53,711 nucleotides of DNA from Akkermansiaceae bacterium (GCA_903826205.1 CAIKDP010000294.1:1-53711), one strand, 5' to 3'. Positions 1 to 8,756 are shown, counted from the stretch's first letter. Notes: generated from the letters alone by a model not told the origin. Translations and numbers: made by a program.

Positions 1-498
1 ACCATCGAGACGGTGGCGGCCGCGCTGGGACTGCCAGAAAAAACCGTTGAGGCCTATGAGGTGCTTTTTTTCAACGTGCTTGATCGCCGGGATGACGCCA
101 TGTACCTGTGCAAAATCGTCTACCCAAACCACCGCTTGGTGGAGTTATGCGATAATTACCTGGAGGAAACATCGCTCGACGTGCTGCTACTCCGCATTGG
201 CTACAATCGCGGCCTTGAGGCGGTATTGTATGCGGCGGGCCTGAAGGACAACCCCACAGCCGACATGACCGCCACAGAGGCGGCCGCTGCTCTGGAACAG
301 GCCATCCTGTCAACCGGGTGCGGCCTGGTCGGCGCCGGTTTGCTCAATGGTGAAAAAATGCATCCGGCCATAAGGGCCACCGTGGAACTCATCAACGCCA
401 CCCGGACGCGGTGGGTGGCGGATGGTGGAAACGAAGATGGCGGTATGGGCGAGGTTTGCGCCAAGGCGATGACTGCGGGGCTTGCCGGGGTCAATTGA
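1..498 (+). CDS. Hypothetical protein, 5' end cut by window edge
   Basis: The frame is open from base 1, so the true start lies outside the window; the first in-window start is a GTG at 13. About 165 residues are visible. The N-terminal part (LGLPEKTVEAYEVLFFNV) has the look of a helix-turn-helix-like segment followed by the YE-FFNV pattern I associate with small phage or mobile-element proteins, then a helical Ala-rich C-terminus. I do not recognise a named family. It is followed by a YjdM-like gene in the same direction. Function unknown. Confidence 0.6.
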   Translation, partial: TIETVAAALGLPEKTVEAYEVLFFNVLDRRDDAMYLCKIVYPNHRLVELCDNYLEETSLDVLLLRIGYNRGLEAVLYAAGLKDNPTADMTATEAAAALEQAILSTGCGLVGAGLLNGEKMHPAIRATVELINATRTRWVADGGNEDGGMGEVCAKAMTAGLAGVN

Positions 499-579
499 TC
501 GTGCCGCGATGGAGCGGCATCCGTGCCGGCCGAGTCCGTGCTTGAGTTTCGGTGGGGCGTGGCGTTTCTTGGCCGCCCT

Positions 580-921
580 ATGAGCCAACCTGCCTGCCCG
601 ATATGCGATATGACTGAAGTTCTGGAACTCCCGGACCATCTTGAATGCCTCACCTGCGGTCATGAGTGGCAGTCAGGAACTCCCGCGGATGAGGCTGCCG
701 CTGAGCGGATCGTCAAAGACGCCTACGGCAATGTGTTGATTGATGGCGACATCGTGGCCATGATCAAAGATCTTAAACTCAAAGGGTCGTCCGATGTGCT
801 CAAAGTGGGCACCAAGTCAAAACCCATCCGCTTGGTGGACGGCGATCACGAGATCTCCTGCAAGATGGACAACATGGCCATCGGCCTGAAAGCCTGCTTT
901 GTGAAAAAGGTGGTCGGCTGA
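580..921 (+). CDS. yjdM: YjdM/PhnA-family zinc-ribbon protein
   Basis: A 113-residue protein of the YjdM (formerly PhnA) family, small cytoplasmic zinc-ribbon proteins found in phosphonate loci but not enzymes of phosphonate cleavage. The zinc ribbon is visible as two Cys-x-x-Cys pairs (CPIC near residue 5, CLTC near residue 22). The C-terminal SH3-like half carries the family signature DAYGNVLIDGD, then IKDLKLKGSSDVLKVGTK and IRLVDGDHEI. I chose the ATG at 580 because the zinc ribbon begins directly after it; an upstream in-frame extension to 523 has no family similarity. Its presence beside phage-like genes is unusual. Confidence 0.88.
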   Translation: MSQPACPICDMTEVLELPDHLECLTCGHEWQSGTPADEAAAERIVKDAYGNVLIDGDIVAMIKDLKLKGSSDVLKVGTKSKPIRLVDGDHEISCKMDNMAIGLKACFVKKVVG

Positions 922-1094
922 CGGCGGCCTGCGAAGCAGCGGCTTCCAGAGGCTTCCTTGCCCAACTCAGAGCCGCAGGTGTGCCAGATGCCCGTGCCGC
1001 AGAACTCCATGACCGTTACCATGAGCAGCGAAAATTACGAGCGTCCAAGATCGAGCAAATCCGTCAAAGGATCTTTGGTCGGACCTCTGACTGA
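918..1094 (+). CDS. Possible small ORF, start unclear
   Basis: A short frame continues directly after the yjdM stop and ends with TGA at 1092-1094. It encodes about 58 residues, Ala-rich then basic, including FLAQLRAAGVPDARAAELHD and RIFGRTSD. Composition resembles a real helical protein end rather than noise, but no ATG or GTG start is evident in the frame; only a CTG overlapping the yjdM stop. It may be the tail of a degraded mobile-element gene. Confidence 0.3.
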   Translation: MTAACEAAASRGFLAQLRAAGVPDARAAELHDRYHEQRKLRASKIEQIRQRIFGRTSD

Positions 1095-1413
1095 CCATGC
1101 CATTGCAAGCAATTGGTAATCTTTCCGCGGCGCGCCATGCGGTGGTGGGCCGGTGATGTTTTCCGGTTAGGATCGGATCTTGAGCTCAGGAATGGCTTCG
1201 CCCTAACATGTAATCCCAAAACATTACGATCTTGTCGCCGGGATAGGAGGCTTCGCCGCCGACCTGCACGCCTGCGGCGGGCTGGTCGCCTCTGCGTTCA
1301 CTCAAGGCCACGGCCGATCCCAAACCCGTCCGCGACATCAGCGTGTTTCCGGCTGAACTTGTGTCGGCCATCTGGGGACGCTGGAGCTGTCCAAGGCGCT
1401 CACGTTCGAGCAG
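1095..1413. other. Intergenic stretch without a supported gene
   Basis: No reading frame here shows convincing protein character on either strand. There are short out-of-register stretches that look protein-like on the plus strand (for example PKPVRDISVFPAELV near 1320-1370), which could be remnants of a decayed gene fused by frameshift to the start of the antirepressor ORF. Confidence 0.4.
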
Positions 1414-2982
1414 GTGACCGGAACAGCGCTGGCACCTCCGGCCGAGGAGCAGACCATCAAGGCGGGCGACATCTACGTGCAGCTCCCGCTGCCGCTGCAT
1501 CACATTGACATGACGATCACGGCAACGGCCCCCGCGGTGACCCCAGCGCCGGAGTTTGTGGTGCACGCGGTGACGATGGGTGGGGAGGGTGGCAGCGGCC
1601 CCAACCGCAATGGCGATCAGTGGGCGCCGGTATCGCCCGAGATGGCGGAGGCGTGGCAGGCCGGCGCGCCCGTCGAGGAGAAGATCGGCGTGTCGGTAGC
1701 CAACCTCAATGGGGTGGTGCGGGCCGCCTTCGTGACCGATGCGCCGACGCTAGCGGATGGCCGTCGGGCCGCCTGGCTGGAGGATCTGGGGCTGGCGCAG
1801 GCGAATGCCTGGCTGCTGGAACCCAACATCCGGCTGCGGCACGACGCGATGGACGCGCTGGAGCACGTCAACCCGGCGCTGTTTGCGGTCGCGCATGCGC
1901 TATGGATTGAGCTGACGGACCAAAGGGCGGAGGCCCGAAGGGTGGCCCTGGAGGCGGCCGCCAACAAGGGGTCGACCGGAATTCCGGCTGACCAGCAGGC
2001 AGAACAACAACCAAACCAACAAACAGACCAAATGGCCAAAAACGACACATGTGACGCAATTGCGGGTTCGCCCGAGGAACTGAACTTTGAACTCTTGCTG
2101 CCGGTGAGCCGGGATCTGGAGGACAGGTTCCCTATCAGGGCCCGAACCCTCCACCAGGTGCTGGGGGTCGGCAAGTTCTTCGCCAACTGGATCAAGGACC
2201 GCATCGAGCAGTTCGAACTCATTGACGGTAAGGACTATAGCGTTCGCTTCCCAAAAACGGGAAGCAAAGAATGCGGAGTCGAGAGCAGCGGACGCGGAGG
2301 ACAAAACGCCACCGAATACTGGCTCACCCTGAAGATCGCCAAGGAGCTGGCGATGCTGCAGAACAACCAGCGGGGCAAGGCGGTGCGCCGGTATTTCATC
2401 CGCTGCGAGGAGGAGTTGCTGCGGATCGCCGAGGCGCGGTCGCTCACACAGCCCCCGGACATGTCGGACCCTCTGGTGCTGGCGCTCAAATTCGTCGAGG
2501 CCGAGCAGGGCCGCCGGCTGGCTCTGGCCGGCAAGGACCAGGCGGAACGTGGACAAGCCAGGATGGCCGTCGAGACCAGCAAGGCGCTGTTGGCCATCGA
2601 GGACGTCCGGCAGGACCTGGATGTGGTCAAGCAGGACCTCCAGCAGGTCAAGCAGGCCGAACAGGAGGTCCGGCAGCAGCGTAACGAGTATCAGCCGAAG
2701 GCGAGCGTCTACGACGAGCAGAACCGGCGCTACCACGGCGAATATGGGATCAGCAAGGTGGCGGCCAATTTGACCAGCTGGTATGGGGTGAAGCTGAACC
2801 GCGACGATCTGTTCGATCTGCTGCGCTACGACTTCAATGCCATCTACCTAGACGGCACCCGCCCCATCGAGGCGATGTTGGTTGCGCTCGATTGTGGCCG
2901 GCGAGTCATGCAGGGCGGAGATCATCTGTGTCGAGTTATAGGGATGCGCGGCGTTCATTTCGAATGGTTGGCGGCGAGTTGA
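1414..2982 (+). CDS. AntA/AntB antirepressor-domain protein
   Basis: A 522-codon frame. Residues roughly 230-345 match the AntA/AntB antirepressor domain: RTLHQVLGVGKFFANWIKDR, the LIDGKDYSV strand, the EYWLTLKIAKELAMLQN segment and GKAVRRYFIRCEEELL. A Gln/Lys-rich coiled coil follows (about 390-430, DVVKQDLQQVKQAEQEV), then a C-terminal domain of the kind that accompanies phage antirepressors. Such proteins bind or titrate a phage repressor. The first 200 residues are unrecognised and end in a Gln-rich linker (QQAEQQPNQQTDQ). The start is uncertain: GTG 1414, ATG 1510 or ATG near 2032 are all possible. The 3' end overlaps the convergent DUF3102 gene by 28 bases. Confidence 0.75.
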   Translation: MTGTALAPPAEEQTIKAGDIYVQLPLPLHHIDMTITATAPAVTPAPEFVVHAVTMGGEGGSGPNRNGDQWAPVSPEMAEAWQAGAPVEEKIGVSVANLNGVVRAAFVTDAPTLADGRRAAWLEDLGLAQANAWLLEPNIRLRHDAMDALEHVNPALFAVAHALWIELTDQRAEARRVALEAAANKGSTGIPADQQAEQQPNQQTDQMAKNDTCDAIAGSPEELNFELLLPVSRDLEDRFPIRARTLHQVLGVGKFFANWIKDRIEQFELIDGKDYSVRFPKTGSKECGVESSGRGGQNATEYWLTLKIAKELAMLQNNQRGKAVRRYFIRCEEELLRIAEARSLTQPPDMSDPLVLALKFVEAEQGRRLALAGKDQAERGQARMAVETSKALLAIEDVRQDLDVVKQDLQQVKQAEQEVRQQRNEYQPKASVYDEQNRRYHGEYGISKVAANLTSWYGVKLNRDDLFDLLRYDFNAIYLDGTRPIEAMLVALDCGRRVMQGGDHLCRVIGMRGVHFEWLAAS

Positions 2983-4136
2983 TTGAAAAACTGATTGAGC
3001 TGGCCCATGCACAGTTCCAGCTGCGTGAACTCGCTCTCACTGAGGCTTTCGTTGGATTGGATGAGCTGGCGCATGACGGATTGCTGTTTGGAGAGGCCCT
3101 TGAGGAGTGCCCGGGTCTGTGGCGACGGGTTCTTGTCCGGGTTCGTGTCCGGGTTCGTGTCATTATCCGTCTCCTTCACGTCACCGGTCTGGCGCACCGG
3201 TTCCGGCAAGATGCCACAGGCCACATAACCCTGGCGCAAACTGCTGGCGGATTCCAACAAGGCCCGCACGTCACCGCCCCTGTTGGCAAGTTTCATATAG
3301 CGCTGGGCAGTCCGGGTGCAGATGCCGATGGGCGCCAAATGCTCGTCCAGCCACCGCCCAAACGCTCCGTGCCCGGTCCGGGACTTGACGACGTTGAGCA
3401 TCGTCCCGCAGGCCCAGGCGCACACCAGGGCACGGGAACCCGTGTTTACTGCTTGCCCAGCTATATCACGGGCACGAACCCCATAGGACTTGATGCCAGC
3501 GAGACGATCGTCATCCGACATTTCGCTCAGGCCGGCGAGGGCATCCCTGGCGTTGTCAATCTCCTGCGCGACATCGTCCGGGACCGAGTCCGGCGTGTCG
3601 GCGACAACTTCGACCGTGACGGTCTCGGATGTAACGGGCTCAGCCATGATGGGCTCAGGCGTGACGGCCTCAGCCATGACGGCCTTGGATGTGGGGCGGC
3701 GTTGTTTTACGACGACTTCCCCGGCAACCCCCGTAGGATCGGGCAAGGCTGCCGCCGGTGGTTCCGGTGTTGGCCCTGTGGGCGGAGGAGCTGACTGCGG
3801 AGACGTTGACGGATCGGCCTTGCGGCTAGCTTTCGTGCCAGGTTTGGCAACGGCCTTCTTACCGGGTTTGGCGGCGGCCTTCTTGGTGTTGGGCTTGCCG
3901 GGTTTCTTGCACGTCCTGAAGTATTCCAAGGCGTCAGTCCTCGACACCATGAACTTATCATGCTCGGCACTGTCGGGCTTCTTCCTGATTAACCCCTTCT
4001 GGATCGCCCTGTAAAATGCAGGAGGCGTGGGGTATTTGCCACCACGGAGCTTGAGGGCTTCGGCAGCGGTTATGTATTGATCGGCGGCGGTGACGTCAGC
4101 GATGACATCGTGGTCTGAGTGGGTGATGTTTTTCAC
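2955..4136 (-). CDS. DUF3102-domain protein with histone-like basic linker
   Basis: A 393-residue protein starting at a GTG. Residues about 15-75 look like a small DNA-binding helix-turn-helix segment (TAAEALKLRGGKYPTPPAFY). Residues about 75-120 are a lysine/proline/alanine-rich tract with repeats of AAAKPGKK type, resembling histone-H1-like tails. Residues about 130-185 contain Glu-Pro-Val/Met repeats. The C-terminal part (about 210-290) matches DUF3102, with HGAFGRWLDEHLAPIG and CTRTAQRYMKLAN. DUF3102 proteins occur in phages and plasmids. A degenerate Asp/Asn-Pro repeat (DTNPDTNPDKNP) lies near residue 335. It is the last gene of the leftward cassette. DNA binding is inferred, not shown. 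Confidence 0.7.
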   Translation of the reverse strand: MKNITHSDHDVIADVTAADQYITAAEALKLRGGKYPTPPAFYRAIQKGLIRKKPDSAEHDKFMVSRTDALEYFRTCKKPGKPNTKKAAAKPGKKAVAKPGTKASRKADPSTSPQSAPPPTGPTPEPPAAALPDPTGVAGEVVVKQRRPTSKAVMAEAVTPEPIMAEPVTSETVTVEVVADTPDSVPDDVAQEIDNARDALAGLSEMSDDDRLAGIKSYGVRARDIAGQAVNTGSRALVCAWACGTMLNVVKSRTGHGAFGRWLDEHLAPIGICTRTAQRYMKLANRGGDVRALLESASSLRQGYVACGILPEPVRQTGDVKETDNDTNPDTNPDKNPSPQTRALLKGLSKQQSVMRQLIQSNESLSESEFTQLELCMGQLNQFFNQLAANHSK

Positions 4137-4180
4137 GGTCTCGTATTTTTTGGTTTGGGTTCAGCGGCAGAGCTTCCTCA

Positions 4181-4573
4181 TCATTGGGGCGGCAGAGCCG
4201 GAGAGGGTTCGTTCAGGCACGGGCGAGTCATGTGAACCACCTGTTCCGTCTGGAAATGTTGGTCTGGCTGTTGGAGAGATGTGCGCTCCGCCAATAAGTT
4301 GTTGGCGTAGTCGGCTTGCGCGCAGAGCGTCCGGCAGGCATCGGCGCCGGTCCCGGCGTTGATAACCTTGCCACCATGCATGAGCTGGTGCCGGAATCCC
4401 GCAGGCAGCCCGGCCGCGTTGAGGGCCTGCGTGGCCGATGTCCTGATCCACCAAGCCGCGTGATCGTTACAGTGATGCGCCGCTGATGGCGCGGGACAGG
4501 CACCCCCGAAGGTGACGCCCGGTAGATCTGGATCAGGGCAGTCAGGGCGTTGCTGGGGGCGTGAAGTTTTCAT
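4181..4573 (-). CDS. Hypothetical protein in mobile cassette
   Basis: A 130-residue frame beginning with ATG three bases after the stop of the upstream HTH gene, a spacing that suggests translational coupling. The sequence is unusually rich in Cys, His and Ala (CPAPSAAHHCNDHAAWW) and has a run of Gln near the end. I recognise no domain. Overlapping frames on the same strand are shorter and not coupled. Moderate doubt remains that it is a real gene. Confidence 0.45.
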   Translation of the reverse strand: MKTSRPQQRPDCPDPDLPGVTFGGACPAPSAAHHCNDHAAWWIRTSATQALNAAGLPAGFRHQLMHGGKVINAGTGADACRTLCAQADYANNLLAERTSLQQPDQHFQTEQVVHMTRPCLNEPSPALPPQ

Positions 4574-4576
4574 GGC

Positions 4577-5095
4577 TTATGACGGTTGCTTCCGTGAGTG
4601 CCCGCGATTGTTGACGGACTTGGTCCGACCCCCCGGGGAAGGTGCTGAACGCATGCGGGGTTTGCATGCCGGAGACGGGCGGACAGAATCGATCGGTGGC
4701 TCGGTTGCCTCGCGTTTCGGCGAATGCGCGACGAGGGTGAGGGTCGGGCTTTGTCCATCGGGTCGCTCCACAGTGACAAGCCCTGCCACCTCCAGCTTGT
4801 GCAGGCCGGTTCTGGTGGACTTCTCGGTCAGTCCCGTCCACTTGCGAAGTTGGCCAAGGCTGGCCTTGAACGTCAGGCTCTTGTTGAGTGCCCGGAGATG
4901 CCAAATGGCCAGCGCCGTAGCCAGTGCACTACCTCCCAACGGTATGGCCTGCCGAAGCCATGCCCATGGGATTGGACCACGTAGGTAAGCCAAGGGCTTC
5001 GACAATGGTTTCAAGGATGCTGAGGGTAGCCAAGCATCACCAAGGTCAAAGTCACGGGGTGTTTCAGATGAAGTCCTAGTACCTGTAATAGACAT
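4577..5095 (-). CDS. Winged-helix-like DNA-binding protein of mobile elements
   Basis: A 172-residue protein. The core (about residues 30-120) carries LRGPIPWAWLRQAIPLGGSA followed by ALNKSLTFKASLGQLRKWTG and EKSTRTGLHKLEVAGLVTVE, the pattern of a winged helix with a recognition helix and a wing. I recall this family (PIPWxWL then winged helix) from conjugative and integrative elements, annotated only as helix-turn-helix. The start ATG at 5095 is preferred to the longer frame reaching 5203, which overlaps the polymerase gene and has atypical residues. The C-terminal 50 residues are Pro/Ser/Arg-rich and disordered. Possibly a replication or transcription regulator of the cassette. Confidence 0.65.
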   Translation of the reverse strand: MSITGTRTSSETPRDFDLGDAWLPSASLKPLSKPLAYLRGPIPWAWLRQAIPLGGSALATALAIWHLRALNKSLTFKASLGQLRKWTGLTEKSTRTGLHKLEVAGLVTVERPDGQSPTLTLVAHSPKREATEPPIDSVRPSPACKPRMRSAPSPGGRTKSVNNRGHSRKQPS

Positions 5096-5121
5096 AAAAT
5101 ATAATAGATATATATAATTGA

Positions 5122-6876
5122 TTAGGCGGGGGTTACGGCGAGGGAAGGGGTGGGCTGCCCGTGCGGGGAGGGGTCGGTCACGAACTTGGTGGCGAGTTGC
5201 CACATGCGATTTGCGCCGCCACCAAATCGATCGGGGTGGCGTATGACATCCACCTCCGTGTTAAGCTGGAAGCCCTCAAGGACGTCGGCGCTGGCTCGTG
5301 CCATACACGCCTGCATGCGCACCACCTCATGCTCGATTGTGTCAACCGGGGCCTCGATCAGAAACGCGTCATGTACCGGGGCGCAAACCTTAATGCCTGC
5401 TTCCATGGCGTAGATGGCCGCCAAGCGCATCATCTCTGCACCGTTTGCCTGGCATGGGAAATTGCGCAAGGTCCGGTCCTTGGTGGTGGCGGTGACGTGC
5501 AGCAACCAACCAAAGCGGGTATGGAGGCGGCCATGCAACTGGCCAAAGTCGGACGCACCTTGGCTCCACTGCCAGAAGCCGGGGAAACAACGCCGGTGCA
5601 TTTCGAGCAGCTCCTTGGCATAAGCCAGCGGCATGTTGAGCTTTGGAGCGAGGCCGTGCTCGGTCATGGAGTAGCCAACGCCGAGCACGACCATTTTGAA
5701 CAGGCAGCGAGCGTCAGGGTGGCTGGCCTTGGTGGCGTCTTGCGGTACAGCACCGGCCATCTTGGCGAAAGCCAGATAGGGGTCCGAGGACGTGTACGCC
5801 GCCAGCATCGCACTGTCCCCCGAGAGCACGGCGCCAATGCCAAATTCCTGCTGGCACCAATCGATGTAAGCCAGTGCATAACCGGCTGCCGGGCGGATCA
5901 ATGACCTGATCCAAGAGGCGCTGCCAAAGATGAACCTTGAGGTGGATGGCTGGTTGCGCCCGGTCTTGCTGCGGAACGCTGACAGCATGGCGCGATTGCG
6001 TCCATCAGGACCAACGGCGAGATCGGTCAACCTCAGCTTTGACAACGTGGCCCGTAGCTCTGCCAGTGGCCGGACCAGAGGATGGCACTTGCCCATGTCT
6101 GACCAGGTGTCCTTATCGAGTTGCAACCTGCCCGAGGGCAAGGATGGCCATGGGATGCCGCGCAGCATAAGCCATTCTGCAAACCGGGCCTCGCTGAACT
6201 TGCCAGCTTGCCATATCTCGCCGACCGGATCGATCCGGCAGACCAGATGGTCCTTGAGCCCATCCCAGTGCGCATCCAAACGGGTCAGCATGGATGTGTC
6301 GATGGGGATGCCATTCCACTCCATGAGTGCCGCCGCCTTCATGTAGCGACCGCGGAGCAGGGATCTGCCATCAAGCCGTGGCTCCATGACCGGCCACAGC
6401 ATCGCCAGCGCCTCGACGTCGTGCCCGCAGTACTCAATGAGCCCAGATATCTCGTCGCCGGTGTACGGGCCACCACGGATAGCAAGGGCACGCATGTCAG
6501 CCTTCTCAGCTGCGTTGCCCGGCGTGAGGCCAAAAAATAACAAGGCACCCAACAGGCCATCGCCATAGGGCGGCGTGAGGCCGTTGGTCAGGTTGCGAAA
6601 CTCGCCATAGAGATCAATGACGTTCACCGGCAGCGGCCAGCCCAGCGCAAGGAAACAACCGAACTCGGCCGAGGCGTAATAGGCGATGAACAGCGAATCG
6701 TACCCGGTATCAAACGGGGCCTTGCGGCATTGGTGTAGCTGCTCCTCATTGAGGCGCAGCATGCGCCCTGTGAGAAGTTCAATGGCCACCATGCAGATCG
6801 GCACGGGCCGGTGCCCATCGGGCGCGGTGAACTCGAAGTCCACTGCCCAGATCTCGTTGAAGCTTCGGAGGCCCAT
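5122..6876 (-). CDS. Family A DNA polymerase (Pol I-like) with 3'-5' exonuclease domain
   Basis: A 584-residue polymerase. The N-terminal third is a DEDD-type exonuclease: DFEFTAPDG (Exo I, near residue 14), VIDLYGEF (Exo II region) and YCGHDVEAL (Exo III, YxxxD). The polymerase palm/fingers follow: motif A as YIDWCQQEFGIGAVLSGD (about 338), motif B as RCLFKMVVLGVGYS (about 390), motif C as VHDAFLIEAP (about 503). In motif C the usual Glu of HDE is Ala, as I recall for the mobile-element branch of the family. No 5' nuclease domain, and the protein is much shorter than PolA. Its ATG overlaps the upstream gene's stop (TAATG), so the two are coupled. Likely replicates or repairs the mobile element. 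Confidence 0.88.
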   Translation of the reverse strand: MGLRSFNEIWAVDFEFTAPDGHRPVPICMVAIELLTGRMLRLNEEQLHQCRKAPFDTGYDSLFIAYYASAEFGCFLALGWPLPVNVIDLYGEFRNLTNGLTPPYGDGLLGALLFFGLTPGNAAEKADMRALAIRGGPYTGDEISGLIEYCGHDVEALAMLWPVMEPRLDGRSLLRGRYMKAAALMEWNGIPIDTSMLTRLDAHWDGLKDHLVCRIDPVGEIWQAGKFSEARFAEWLMLRGIPWPSLPSGRLQLDKDTWSDMGKCHPLVRPLAELRATLSKLRLTDLAVGPDGRNRAMLSAFRSKTGRNQPSTSRFIFGSASWIRSLIRPAAGYALAYIDWCQQEFGIGAVLSGDSAMLAAYTSSDPYLAFAKMAGAVPQDATKASHPDARCLFKMVVLGVGYSMTEHGLAPKLNMPLAYAKELLEMHRRCFPGFWQWSQGASDFGQLHGRLHTRFGWLLHVTATTKDRTLRNFPCQANGAEMMRLAAIYAMEAGIKVCAPVHDAFLIEAPVDTIEHEVVRMQACMARASADVLEGFQLNTEVDVIRHPDRFGGGANRMWQLATKFVTDPSPHGQPTPSLAVTPA

Positions 6877-7508
6877 TAGATATCGCCACGCAGGCGCTTG
6901 GCCAGCGGGTGGTTGAGATTGTTGATGAGAACAGCCGCAACTGCCTTCTGGTAGATCACATTGAGATCAGTGGGCCATTCGGGTGGTGGCAGAGGACTGA
7001 CCGGCTTCACGACCTCGTACGCGCTGGTCTCCGGGTTGGACTTCAGACGAATCCACTGACCTCCGTTGGACGTGGCGATCTCCAATGCGGAGCGGTTCCA
7101 CGGATCCAGCTTGCCGGCGACATCGGGAAGTTTGACAGGCCAAAAGAAGACCGACCCTTGGCGCGTAATACAGGGGACCAGAATCTTCGCCGTCCATTCC
7201 CCCTCCAGCGAGTCCTTCAACGAGGGGGCAATAACATAATTTTTATCGTGGTCCGTTTCGTCCCGGAAGATCAAGAAAGCCTTCCAAGCCTTCTGATGAG
7301 CGTGGGGGGAGAACCAGATTTGCTTAACCGGCTTGTGAATGGGGATTGCAACGGCATTGCTCGTGACTTCCGCCAGACCCGCAAAGTTTTGGGGCAGAGA
7401 GATAGCATCGAGATCGAAAGCGGGCACCTCATTTGGCGGCTGCAAGTGCGGAGTGATTGGGATTTCCTCAGGGGAAACGGTCGGAGTTTCTTCAGTGTTG
7501 GTATTCAT
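6876..7508 (-). CDS. Hypothetical protein partnered with cassette polymerase
   Basis: A 210-residue protein with a Thr/Pro/Glu-rich N-terminus and a compact domain (about 60-205) containing KQIWFSPHAHQKAWKAF, RQGSVFFWPVKLPD, then DPWNRSALEIA and HPLAKRLRGD at the end. I recall proteins with the pattern FFWPVKLP followed by a Trp-rich segment and HP-LRG next to similar polymerases on plasmids and integrative elements; no function is known to me. It shares one base with the polymerase start and overlaps the upstream HTH gene by 17 bases, so the three form one unit. Confidence 0.65.
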   Translation of the reverse strand: MNTNTEETPTVSPEEIPITPHLQPPNEVPAFDLDAISLPQNFAGLAEVTSNAVAIPIHKPVKQIWFSPHAHQKAWKAFLIFRDETDHDKNYVIAPSLKDSLEGEWTAKILVPCITRQGSVFFWPVKLPDVAGKLDPWNRSALEIATSNGGQWIRLKSNPETSAYEVVKPVSPLPPPEWPTDLNVIYQKAVAAVLINNLNHPLAKRLRGDI

Positions 7509-7878
7509 ATTGTTTTGGGGTTGGGGTTTCGGGGGTGGCGGGGAAAGATCCGTGAACGTAGTCCGAGACAGGCGGCGGGGCAGAGGGCGCAGCGCCTAAC
7601 TCGCGCGGGGTCAAACCCAGGGCCGCGGCGACGGCTGGGGGGTAGAAGCGCAATACGCGACCTTGTCGGAGGGCTACAGGTATTTTGTTAGACTTTGCCC
7701 ACGCCGTGATGCAACGACTTGTTAGGCCAAGCGGTTTTGCAATTTGCGCCGCCGTGGCCAGGACAGGCAGCACGCAAACGACCGGCTCCACGCAGTTGAA
7801 CGGCGAGGGCTGGCGGAGATCATGGCGATGCGGAGACACGGAGAAGAAACTTGCACATGGTCGATCTGAAGCAAGCAC
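7492..7878 (-). CDS. Small helix-turn-helix protein, first gene of leftward cassette
   Basis: A frame of up to 128 residues. Residues about 40-90 form an excisionase/MerR-like helix-turn-helix: ATAAQIAKPLGLTSRCITAW, then IPVALRQGRVLRFYPPAV. The rest is Pro-rich and disordered. The frame starts at GTG 7878, but in-frame GTG codons nearer the HTH could be the true start; the first 38 residues have no recognisable character. A perfect 10-bp palindrome lies just upstream of the GTG and may be its own operator. It probably controls the polymerase operon. Confidence 0.5.
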   Translation of the reverse strand: MLASDRPCASFFSVSPHRHDLRQPSPFNCVEPVVCVLPVLATAAQIAKPLGLTSRCITAWAKSNKIPVALRQGRVLRFYPPAVAAALGLTPRELGAAPSAPPPVSDYVHGSFPATPETPTPKQYEYQH

Positions 7879-7889
7879 TTATATTTTTA

Positions 7890-7899
7890 CAACATGTTG
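7890..7899. promoter_or_regulatory. Palindrome CAACATGTTG, candidate operator
   Basis: A perfect 10-bp palindrome sits 12 bases upstream of the GTG of the small HTH gene, in an AT-rich stretch. A related half site (CAACGTGTTA) lies 6 bases further on. The position suits autoregulation by the HTH protein; this is inference. Confidence 0.35.
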
Positions 7900-8756
7900 C
7901 ATACCAACGTGTTACGAATCGTTTAATTGGCAACTCATTGAACGCAGCATCAAGAGATTGTGGTGGTCCCTGAAGACGGCTTGAACGCAACTACACCCAT
8001 TTTCCGCTGCTGCAGACCTGCTACTGACCGTGCCTCCCTAACACGTTAATTGGTGGCCAGAATGGGGTGTTTTGCCTGCCGCCCGCACTTGTTGGTGCCG
8101 GCCCTCGTTTGAACGCTATAAACAGGGATCGAGGCAGGCCATGAACACTATTTGAACGTAAAGACAGGGGGAATGCCAATCGACTGACCGCTGGCTGACC
8201 GCGCCGCAGTCACTGAAATTCACCCGATTTCTGACCTATTTTAGATTGTTAGAAAATAATTCAGAAGCCCCACAAAAACATCCATTTTTTCCGTGTTGAC
8301 CCTGAAATTTGGCCCGTCAAAGTTGCCGGAGAACAGAAAATCATGAGCACGCGTGGGCCATCTGCAGCAGGAAATGCCGACCGCGTAGCCCGTAGATCCG
8401 TCCCCTTTAACGGCAAGAAGCCCCAACCCAACCCACCCATCGGCTTTCTAACGAGACGGCACACCCGAGAACAATTCCTTGGCGGTCAGCCTCGCCCGCC
8501 TTGCTTCCTCACCTGCATGCCTTGGCAACAAGGAGATACTCGCCTTTGTCGTCGATGCCGTGCCAGCCTTCATGTCTTGCATGCGCCTGATGGAGCGTCT
8601 CTGGCACGGCCGGTCAAAGCCCGGTGTCCTGATGCTGAGTGATACTCACGCGCCTATGCGCAATCGCGCCCGCCGCGCCAGAAATAATTCCGCACTCTCT
8701 GATTGACCCGAATCCCATAAACTTCATGCTTTTTGGGTAGACACAAATTCAATAAC
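7900..8756. other. Long non-coding or decayed stretch between divergent genes
   Basis: About 860 bases lie between the divergent HTH gene and the orphan gene. Base composition shifts toward AT. Short frames (for example plus strand 8479-8706) exist but have no start signal or family resemblance. It contains several copies of the TTGTTAG heptamer (about 7686, 7720 and 8248 in and near it). No integrase or tRNA was found to mark an attachment site. Confidence 0.4.

Noticed and set aside
5161-5904. 247-codon plus-strand frame
   Set aside because: It is antisense to the polymerase gene, whose motifs are clear.
8343-8642. 99-codon plus-strand frame in the long gap
   Set aside because: No start signal, biased composition and no resemblance to known proteins; likely chance.
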